A stretch of DNA of 58,201 nt from Methylocystis sp. Sn-Cys. Its GTDB lineage: Bacteria > Pseudomonadota > Alphaproteobacteria > Rhizobiales > Beijerinckiaceae. Both the position numbers and the translations under genes were made by a program. Shown piece after piece: positions 51,268-58,201 of this stretch (the first letter of the stretch is position 1; the number at the start of each line of letters is the position of its first letter). Below the pieces are notes generated by a model. It was not told the DNA's origin, did not search any database, and saw nothing but the letters and a program-made list of their open reading frames with translations. Where the stretch lies: positions 1 through 58,201 of the forward strand of contig NZ_JAERVJ010000012.1 of NCBI RefSeq assembly GCF_016745395.1, given 5' to 3'.

Positions 51268-53100
51268 ATGACCGGAATCGAAGATGCGGCTCCCCTTCCG
51301 CCTCCCGCGGGCGAATCGAAGCGCCGTTTCGGCGCGACGCTCGCGCCCTTGCGGCCGCTGCTGCCCTATGCGCTGCGCTACAAGCAAACGATCGCCTTCG
51401 CTTTCGCCGCTCTGCTTCTGGCCTCGGGCGCGACGCTGACGCTGCCGGCGGCGGTGCGCGGCATGATCGATCACGGCTTCTCGGCCGATAGCGCGGGAAC
51501 GGTGAACGCCTATTTCGGCGCCATGATCGCCGTCGCCGCGACGCTCGCGCTCGCTTCCGCCACGCGCTATTATTTCGTGATGACGCTCGGTGAGCGCGTG
51601 GTCGCCGATCTGCGCGCCGATCTCTTCAAGCATCTCGCGACCCTCGACGCTTCCTTCTACGACACGGCGAAAACCGGCGAGCTTCTTTCGCGCCTCACCG
51701 CCGATACGACGCAGCTCAAATCGGCCTTCGGCTCCTCGGCCTCGATCGCGTTGCGCAACATCTTCATGTTCATCGGCGCGGTCGTGATGATGTTTGCGAC
51801 GAGCCCGAAACTCGCGGGGCTCGCGCTTGCGGCGATCCCCATCATCGTCCTGCCGCTCATCGCATCGGGTCGCGGCGTACGCCGTCGCTCGAAGCATGCA
51901 CAGGATACGCTGGCCCATGCCGCGGCTTACGCCGGCGAGAATTTGGCGGCCGTCCGCGCCATGCAGGCCAATGGCGCGCAGGCTTCCACCGTGGCGCGTT
52001 TCAAGCGCGCCGTGGAGGCCGCCTATGACGCCGCGCAGGCGGCGACGCTGCTGCGCGCCTTCATGACGGCGGGCGTGATTCTCATTGTGTTCACGAGCGT
52101 TGTCGCGGTGCTTTGGCTCGGCGCGCAGGATGTGCTCTCTGGGCGGATGACATCGGGCCTGCTGTCGCAATTTGTGCTCTATGCCGTGCTCGGCGCGAGT
52201 TCGCTCGGCGAGCTTTCGTCCGTCTGGGGCGAGGTGAGCGCGGCGGCTGGCGCCGCCTCGCGCATCGCTGAAATTCTCGCCGTGAAGCCGAAGATTGTCG
52301 CGCCCGCGCATCCCACGCCGGCGCCGGCCCGCTGGCAGGGGCGCATTGCCTTCAGCAATGTGAGCTTTGCTTATCCGACCGCGCCCGACCGTTCGGCGCT
52401 GCACGATTTGTCGCTGACCATCGAGCCCGGCGAGCGGGTGGCGCTGGTCGGTCCCTCAGGCGCGGGGAAATCCACGCTCTTCGCGCTGCTTCTGCGTTTC
52501 TATGACGCCGATGCGGGCGCGATCTCGCTCGACGGCGTGGAACTGCGCGCCCTCGATCCACTCGATTTGCGCGCGGCGATGGCGCTGGCTCCGCAAGACC
52601 CGGTGATCTTCGGGCTGTCGGTCGCGGAGAATATCGCTTACGGCCGCGAGGGCGCTGCCCGCGAGGCGATCGTGGCCGCGGCGAAGCGCGCCCAGGCGCA
52701 TGAGTTCATCGAGGCGCTGCCGCAGGGCTACGACACGCTTCTGGGCGAACGCGGCGTGACGCTTTCCGGCGGCCAGCGGCAAAGATTGGCCATCGCCCGC
52801 GCCATTCTGGCGGACGCGCCGGTGCTGCTACTCGATGAAGCCACCTCCGCACTCGACGCCGAGAATGAAGCCGCCGTGCAGGAGGCGCTGCACGACGTGA
52901 TGGCCGGGCGGACCAGCATCGTCATCGCACATCGTCTGGCGACCGTGCTGGAAGCCGACCGCATCGTGGTTCTGGACCAGGGCCGCATCGTGGAGGAGGG
53001 GACCCACGCAACCCTCACGGCCGCCGGCGGGCTTTATGCGCGGCTGGCGAAGCTGCAGTTCGATACGGAGCGCGCCCATACGGTGGACGCCCTTCTGTGA
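51268..53100 (+). CDS. ABC exporter, fused membrane and ATPase domains
   Basis: 610 residues, a half-transporter of the MsbA/lipid-multidrug type. Six membrane helices fill about residues 35-320. The ATPase domain has Walker A VGPSGAGKSTLFALL (near 395), Q loop MALAPQDPVIFGLSVAENIA, signature VTLSGGQRQRLAIARA (near 499), Walker B PVLLLDEATSALD, and H loop VIAHRLATV. It should dimerise and export a lipid, drug or peptide; the substrate is unknown. A small cupin gene overlaps its end by four bases. The start ATG follows AGGAGAGGG at rather long spacing. Confidence 0.9.
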   Translation: MTGIEDAAPLPPPAGESKRRFGATLAPLRPLLPYALRYKQTIAFAFAALLLASGATLTLPAAVRGMIDHGFSADSAGTVNAYFGAMIAVAATLALASATRYYFVMTLGERVVADLRADLFKHLATLDASFYDTAKTGELLSRLTADTTQLKSAFGSSASIALRNIFMFIGAVVMMFATSPKLAGLALAAIPIIVLPLIASGRGVRRRSKHAQDTLAHAAAYAGENLAAVRAMQANGAQASTVARFKRAVEAAYDAAQAATLLRAFMTAGVILIVFTSVVAVLWLGAQDVLSGRMTSGLLSQFVLYAVLGASSLGELSSVWGEVSAAAGAASRIAEILAVKPKIVAPAHPTPAPARWQGRIAFSNVSFAYPTAPDRSALHDLSLTIEPGERVALVGPSGAGKSTLFALLLRFYDADAGAISLDGVELRALDPLDLRAAMALAPQDPVIFGLSVAENIAYGREGAAREAIVAAAKRAQAHEFIEALPQGYDTLLGERGVTLSGGQRQRLAIARAILADAPVLLLDEATSALDAENEAAVQEALHDVMAGRTSIVIAHRLATVLEADRIVVLDQGRIVEEGTHATLTAAGGLYARLAKLQFDTERAHTVDALL

Positions 53101-53441
53101 CGACCGTCGTCAGCAAGGAAAACGCCGAGCATTATGTCTGGGGCGCGAGCTGTGATGGCTGGCGCCTCGTTGATCGCGCCGATCTGAGCGTCATCCACGA
53201 GCGCATGCCGCGCGGGAGCGCCGAGACCCGGCATTTCCACCAGAAGGCGCGGCAGTTCTTCTTTGTTTTGAGCGGGGAACTCTCGATCGAGGTCGCAGGG
53301 ACTGTCTGCGTGGTCGCGGCTGGCCAGGGCCTTGAGATCGCCCCGGGCGCGCCGCATCGCGTCGTCAACGCCGGCGCCGATGTCGCAGAATTTCTGGTCG
53401 TTTCTCAGCCAACTACGCGCGGCGACAGAAACGAACGCTGA
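53097..53441 (+). CDS. Small cupin protein coupled to the ABC exporter
   Basis: 114 residues. The GTG start overlaps the exporter stop codon (GTGA). The cupin core has HERMPRGSAETRHFHQKARQ (His residues of motif 1), FFFVLSGELSIEV, and motif 2 GQGLEIAPGAPHRVVNAG. It probably binds a metal and a small ligand in the cytoplasm. Translational coupling suggests a role linked to the exporter, but the ligand is unknown. Confidence 0.82.
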   Translation: MTTVVSKENAEHYVWGASCDGWRLVDRADLSVIHERMPRGSAETRHFHQKARQFFFVLSGELSIEVAGTVCVVAAGQGLEIAPGAPHRVVNAGADVAEFLVVSQPTTRGDRNER

Positions 53442-53494
53442 GCTAGCGGGATTGGCCTTTGGACTCGACGCCGAGCCGATCCTATATCCCAGCC

Positions 53495-53974
53495 ATGGCG
53501 CAGGCGAGTGACCTAGAGAAGGCGGCAGGACAGCGCACGAGCGCGGCCTATGAGGCCGATGTCGTCGCATGGGCGCGCGAGCAGGCGCGCCTCTTGCGCG
53601 CTGGTCGATTCGACCTTCTCGACGCCCAACATATCGCTGACGAGATCGAGGACGTGGGCAAAAGCGAGCAGCGGGAGCTGGCCATCCGGATGGCGGTTCT
53701 CTTGGCCCATTTGCTGAAATGGCGCTTTCAGCCGGAGCGCCGCAGCCGGAGCTGGGAGCTGACGATAAGGGATCAGCGCGCTGCGATAGAGCGCCGGCTC
53801 AGGCGCACGCCAAGCCTGAAGGAATCGCTTCGAGACCCCGACTGGCAGGCGGACGCTTGGTCCGACGCCCTTTCGCTCGCCGAGAAGGAAACCGGTTTGG
53901 AGCGCGCTCAATTCCCTTCCGCCTGCTCATGGCCGCTGGCCGAGGTTCTTTCCGAGGGTTGGCTGCCCGAGTGA
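53495..53974 (+). CDS. DUF29 family protein
   Basis: 159 residues from ATG 53495; an in-frame TTG at 53459 is possible. The family pattern is clear: YEADVVAWAREQARLLRAGR, then FDLLDAQHIADEIEDVGKSE, QRELAIRMAVLLAHLLKWRF, the Arg-rich SWELTIRDQRAAIERRL, and the end CSWPLAEVLSEGWLPE. DUF29 proteins are common in cyanobacteria and proteobacteria, often near mobile DNA, with no defined biochemical role. Confidence 0.88.
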   Translation: MAQASDLEKAAGQRTSAAYEADVVAWAREQARLLRAGRFDLLDAQHIADEIEDVGKSEQRELAIRMAVLLAHLLKWRFQPERRSRSWELTIRDQRAAIERRLRRTPSLKESLRDPDWQADAWSDALSLAEKETGLERAQFPSACSWPLAEVLSEGWLPE

Positions 53975-54086
53975 ATGGTTTGGTGTCGCGGCGGCGCCAT
54001 TTGCCTTTGCAAGGATAAATGCTATGAGCACCCGCCAACCCTCTCAGGCGGCGCGCTCGTTTACGCCGCCCCATCGCAGCCCATGA

Positions 54087-55586
<1,500 letters not shown>

Positions 55587-55594
55587 CGCCACCT

Positions 55595-55726
55595 CCGTTT
55601 GAACAGCTCGCATTGGGGTTTGTCATTCCCGACGGGCCGAAGGGTTGATCGGGAATCCAGAGCCGCAATAGCGCTGATTCTGCTCTGGATTCCCGATCAC
55701 CCGCTACGCGAGCGTCGGGAATGACA
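55595..55726. repeat. R2 palindromic repeat, copy 4 (complete)
   Basis: About 132 bp: ccgtttgaacagctcgcatt, gtcattcccgacgggccgaa, atcgggaatccagagccgc, then ctctggattcccgatcaccc and gcgtcgggaatgaca. It is a close relative of the 18401 copy in the same orientation and begins nine bases after the guaB stop codon. Confidence 0.88.
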
Positions 55727-55776
55727 GCGAACCAATCAAGCGGGTCTAGTATCAAAGGTTGCGGGCGAACGACGCC

Positions 55777-56211
55777 TCAGAACGGCAACGGGGCGAGATC
55801 CGGGGGCGTCCAGTCGCGGCGGGCGGCGACGCTGAATAAGGTCTCGCGGCTCCAATAATCGAGCAGCCAATCCGGGTGACGCAGCGGCGAGGCCAACAGC
55901 ACGTCGAGGATGCGATGCAGGCTGGCCGTTTCGGGATAACCGGCCAGATGCGCCGATGCGGCGCGCATCGACGCAAGCGTGATCGTATGGTGATAGCCGC
56001 CTGTATCCGTGTTGGGAGTGTTGGTCGCCTCGTTATAGGCGCTGATCAAACCTTTGATCGCGGGCGCCGTCGTCAAATCGCGCCTGTAACGTAAAAGCCA
56101 GAGGGCGGCGGCAAAATGCGCTGCGTGCGTCCACTCAGGCTTCGGCAATGTCCGATCGATCACGCCCAAGGCGATACGTTCTATTGCGGCGTCGCTCGCG
56201 AAGCTGGTCAT
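55777..56211 (-). CDS. Conserved hypothetical protein with WTHxAH and GYHxTIT motifs
   Basis: 144 residues. Distinct motifs are PEWTHAAHFAAALWLLRYRR, the polar stretch NEATNTPNTDTGGYHHTITL, and HPDWLLDYWSRETLFS. I have seen this pattern in many unnamed proteobacterial proteins. The paired histidines suggest a metal or catalytic site, but that is inference. It ends 50 bases past an R2 repeat and is monocistronic. Confidence 0.7.
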   Translation of the reverse strand: MTSFASDAAIERIALGVIDRTLPKPEWTHAAHFAAALWLLRYRRDLTTAPAIKGLISAYNEATNTPNTDTGGYHHTITLASMRAASAHLAGYPETASLHRILDVLLASPLRHPDWLLDYWSRETLFSVAARRDWTPPDLAPLPF

Positions 56212-56313
56212 TCTCTTCTTCCTTGAAAAAAATCAAAAATGGCACGTCGATTGCTGAATTGATTTCCAACAAGGCAATCAGGGGGCGGCGCCCCCATTTG
56301 TCGGAGATCGCAC

Positions 56314-56583
56314 ATGCTCCCGCAAGTCATTCTCGTCGATGGCGTTCCCAGATGCGTGATTCGCCCGACCGACCAGAAAAGCCTCGACCGATTCGTGCGC
56401 AACGGCAAGAAATGGCTACAGGGAGGCAATCCCGAAGCCAAATGCACCTATCGCCCTGCCGATGCGGTCGAGAACGCCATTTGGAAGGACGCCTTCGCGC
56501 TGCATAAGGCGGGGGGCGCCGACGAGGAGAGCTTTTTTGGCATTCCATTGACGTCGCCCGCTGCGCCGGAGCCGCCTCAATAA
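56314..56583 (+). CDS. Small hypothetical protein, 89 residues
   Basis: Soluble, mixed composition (MLPQVILVDGVPRCVIRPTD, then KSLDRFVRNGKKWLQGGNPE), with a Pro-rich C-terminus (IPLTSPAAPEPPQ). TCGGAGATCGCAC lies before the ATG, with GGAG eight bases upstream. I recognise no family. It is divergent from the 55777-56211 gene, with about 100 bases between the starts. Confidence 0.5.
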   Translation: MLPQVILVDGVPRCVIRPTDQKSLDRFVRNGKKWLQGGNPEAKCTYRPADAVENAIWKDAFALHKAGGADEESFFGIPLTSPAAPEPPQ

Positions 56584-56774
56584 GGCTTCCGCCTTTTGCC
56601 GTTTCTTTGTCATACGGCCACAGTCACGCATCTGCTTTAACCTGCGGCGTATCAATCGGCGAGGGCTTCCGCCGTCTTAGGGGTTGTGCTAGCCGAAGAC
56701 GCGAGCTTCGCGCGCTCTCGCGCAGCGAGGCTGCCCAGCTTTTCAAAGACAAAGCTGCAAGGGGAGGGAATCAT

Positions 56775-57812
56775 ATGTCCGCACTTCGGTTCGCCGTGAC
56801 CGGCGCGATGCTGCTATTTCCCGTATTGGCTCACGCCGGCGACCTGCGCGCCGACGCCAATGCGGTCTTCAAGCCGATCGACGCCGCGAGCGTGAATTCG
56901 GTCGTCAAAAACAACGCCATCACCCCCGCCAAGATCGAGCTCGGCCACAAGCTGTTCTTCGATCCCCGTCTGTCGAAGAGCCAGATCATAAGCTGCAATA
57001 GCTGCCATAATCTCGGCACGGGCGGCGTCGACGCCGGCCCGACCTCGATCGGCCATGGCTGGGCCAAGGGCCCGCGCCGCGCCCCGAGCGTGCTGAACGC
57101 GGTCTTCAACGTCGCCCAATTCTGGGACGGCCGCGCCGTCGACCTCAAGACGCAGGCCAAGGGCCCGGTTCAGGCCGACGTCGAGATGAACAATACGCCC
57201 GCGGCCGTCGAGGCGACGCTGAAGAGCATGCCGGCCTATGTCGCCGAGTTCAAGGCGGCCTTCCCCAACGACGCGAGCCCGGTCAGCTTCGACAATATGG
57301 CCAACGCCATCGAGGCTTTCGAGGCCACGCTGACGACGCCGAACGCCAAATTCGACAAGTTCCTGGCCGGCGACGTCAACGCTCTCAACGACACCGAGAA
57401 GAAGGGCCTGCGCCTGTTCATCGACAAGGGCTGCAGCGGCTGCCATAGCGGCGTGAACGTCGGCGGCAACGGCTACTTCCCCTTCGGCGTCGCCGAGAAG
57501 CCCGACGCGGCGATCCTGCCCGTCGCCGACCGCGGTCGCGCCAAGGTCACGAACAGCGACGCCGACGCCTTCGCCTTCCGCTCGGCTCCGCTGCGCAACG
57601 TCGCCCTGCGCGCGCCTTACTTCCACAGCGGCGCTGTCTGGACGCTGGAGGAAGCCGTCGACGTCATGGCGAAGACCCAGCTCGGTGCGGCTTTGTCGCC
57701 GGATGAGAACGCCGCCATCGTGGCGTTCCTCAATGCGCTGACCGGCGATCAGCCGAAGGTCGCCTATCCGCTCCTGCCGGCGCGCACCAAGGACACGCCG
57801 CGCCCGCAATAA
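56775..57812 (+). CDS. Periplasmic di-heme cytochrome c peroxidase
   Basis: 345 residues. A Sec signal (MSALRFAVTGAMLLFPVLAHA) precedes two heme c sites: CNSCH at residues 74-78 and CSGCH at 220-224. Family motifs are LGHKLFFDPRLSKSQIISCN, GPRRAPSVLNAVFN, QFWDGRAVDLKTQA and FRSAPLRNVALRAPYFHSGA. It reduces hydrogen peroxide in the periplasm with electrons from a c-type cytochrome, or belongs to a MauG-related branch. AGGGGAGGG lies before the ATG, and a strong terminator follows 40 bases after the stop codon, so it is a single-gene unit. Confidence 0.93.
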   Translation: MSALRFAVTGAMLLFPVLAHAGDLRADANAVFKPIDAASVNSVVKNNAITPAKIELGHKLFFDPRLSKSQIISCNSCHNLGTGGVDAGPTSIGHGWAKGPRRAPSVLNAVFNVAQFWDGRAVDLKTQAKGPVQADVEMNNTPAAVEATLKSMPAYVAEFKAAFPNDASPVSFDNMANAIEAFEATLTTPNAKFDKFLAGDVNALNDTEKKGLRLFIDKGCSGCHSGVNVGGNGYFPFGVAEKPDAAILPVADRGRAKVTNSDADAFAFRSAPLRNVALRAPYFHSGAVWTLEEAVDVMAKTQLGAALSPDENAAIVAFLNALTGDQPKVAYPLLPARTKDTPRPQ

Positions 57813-57852
57813 GGCCATTGCAAAGCAAAGTTCGCCCCGTGCGATCGACGGG

Positions 57853-57878
57853 CCCCTGGCGAAAGCCAGGGGTTTTTT
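57853..57878 (+). terminator. Rho-independent terminator of the peroxidase gene
   Basis: CCCCTGGC-GAAA-GCCAGGGG-TTTTTT: an eight-bp perfect stem with a GNRA tetraloop and six T residues, the clearest plus-strand terminator in the window. Confidence 0.95.
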
Positions 57879-58201
57879 GTTCGAGACGTCGGGCGGGCTA
57901 GCCCGTCGATATGACGGGTCTATTCATCCATTCGTGACGGGCGCCGCCGGCCTGAATTATTTCTTGGTCGCGGCTTGGAGTCGCAATCCTGTTGGCGGGG
58001 CGCTTGCATGTCGCGCCTGAATTTGGACGCGAATTGGCCGCAAACGCGGCGACGTGCGTCTAAACTAGTGAAAATCATGCACTTAAGCGTCACCCTGCCG
58101 CTACGGATAATTACCTATGACTACCGAACAGGGTAGCCAATTCCCCATCCACTGGGGTTGTTTGGACTATTCGATAGACAGTTGAATGCTATCCTGATGG
58201 G
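57879..58201. other. Right-edge intergenic DNA
   Basis: 323 bases without a supported gene. It holds a short perfect palindrome, cgggctagcccg (57894-57905), and becomes AT-richer after 58060, as promoter DNA does. A 22-codon frame starting at ATG 58117 has no family resemblance. The next gene presumably lies beyond the window. Confidence 0.45.

Noticed and set aside
58117-58185. A 22-codon frame at the right edge as a leader peptide
   Set aside because: There is no ribosome-binding site or attenuator structure, and the downstream gene is outside the window.

Overview
The window is GC-rich chromosomal DNA from an alphaproteobacterium of the order Hyphomicrobiales (Rhizobiales). The evidence is an LdtR-type MarR regulator, the cell-cycle regulator TrcR (DUF1013), an alphaproteobacterial FliJ, a Cox15-like heme A synthase, and fragments of the usual rhizobial block ppiD-trpE-trpG-trpD-trpC-moaC-moeA. 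A PQQ operon (pqqB-pqqC-pqqDE) suggests a methylotroph; a Methylocystaceae or Beijerinckiaceae methanotroph is a plausible guess, but no methane or methanol oxidation gene is present to prove it. There are no rRNA genes, CRISPR arrays, phages or intact insertion sequences.

Layout. 1-3.4 kb: small membrane and exported proteins. 3.9-8.0 kb: two PAS sensor histidine kinases, the second a hybrid. 8-13 kb: an H-NS-like protein, tRNA-Thr, ispE-rlmB, tRNA-Gly, an SLC13-type permease, tRNA-Pro. 13-17.3 kb: merR and ctaA (divergent), then a three-gene cassette: a membrane protein with a Cys/Gly-rich tail, a DUF692/MNIO enzyme and a small partner. 17.3-18.4 kb: fliJ and an exported cupin. 18.5-21.8 kb: PQQ synthesis. 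22.3-30.2 kb: a DUF900 lipoprotein, trpG-trpD, the convergent trpC-moaC-moeA, and psd-pssA. 30.9-38.3 kb: an M50-CBS protease, ldtR, an NMN adenylyltransferase-Nudix fusion, a DUF6163-like protein, and ppiD-trpE. 38.5-43.5 kb: an arsR-arsC-acr3 operon lying between ppiD and tpiA, an orphan HigA-like regulator, and ndk. 43.7-48.5 kb: a glyoxalase-fold protein, purM-purN, a DUF2157-like protein and trcR. 48.7-57.8 kb: an acyl-CoA synthetase, an ABC exporter with a coupled cupin, a DUF29 protein, guaB, and a di-heme cytochrome c peroxidase closed by a textbook terminator.

Three things stand out. First, the 15.0-17.3 kb cassette looks like a maturation system in which an iron-dependent DUF692 enzyme and a partner may modify the five-cysteine tail of a membrane protein. 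Second, the normally contiguous tryptophan/molybdopterin block is in three pieces, one of them exactly inverted in place. Third, at least six families of palindromic dispersed repeats (50-213 bp) fill the intergenic space, including spacers inside the pqq, trpGD, moaC-moeA and purMN operons; four families abut at 30.25-30.81 kb.

Most genes are housekeeping genes recognised from conserved motifs. Start codons were chosen by Shine-Dalgarno spacing, overlaps and family N-termini. Family assignments come from motif memory, not from database searches.
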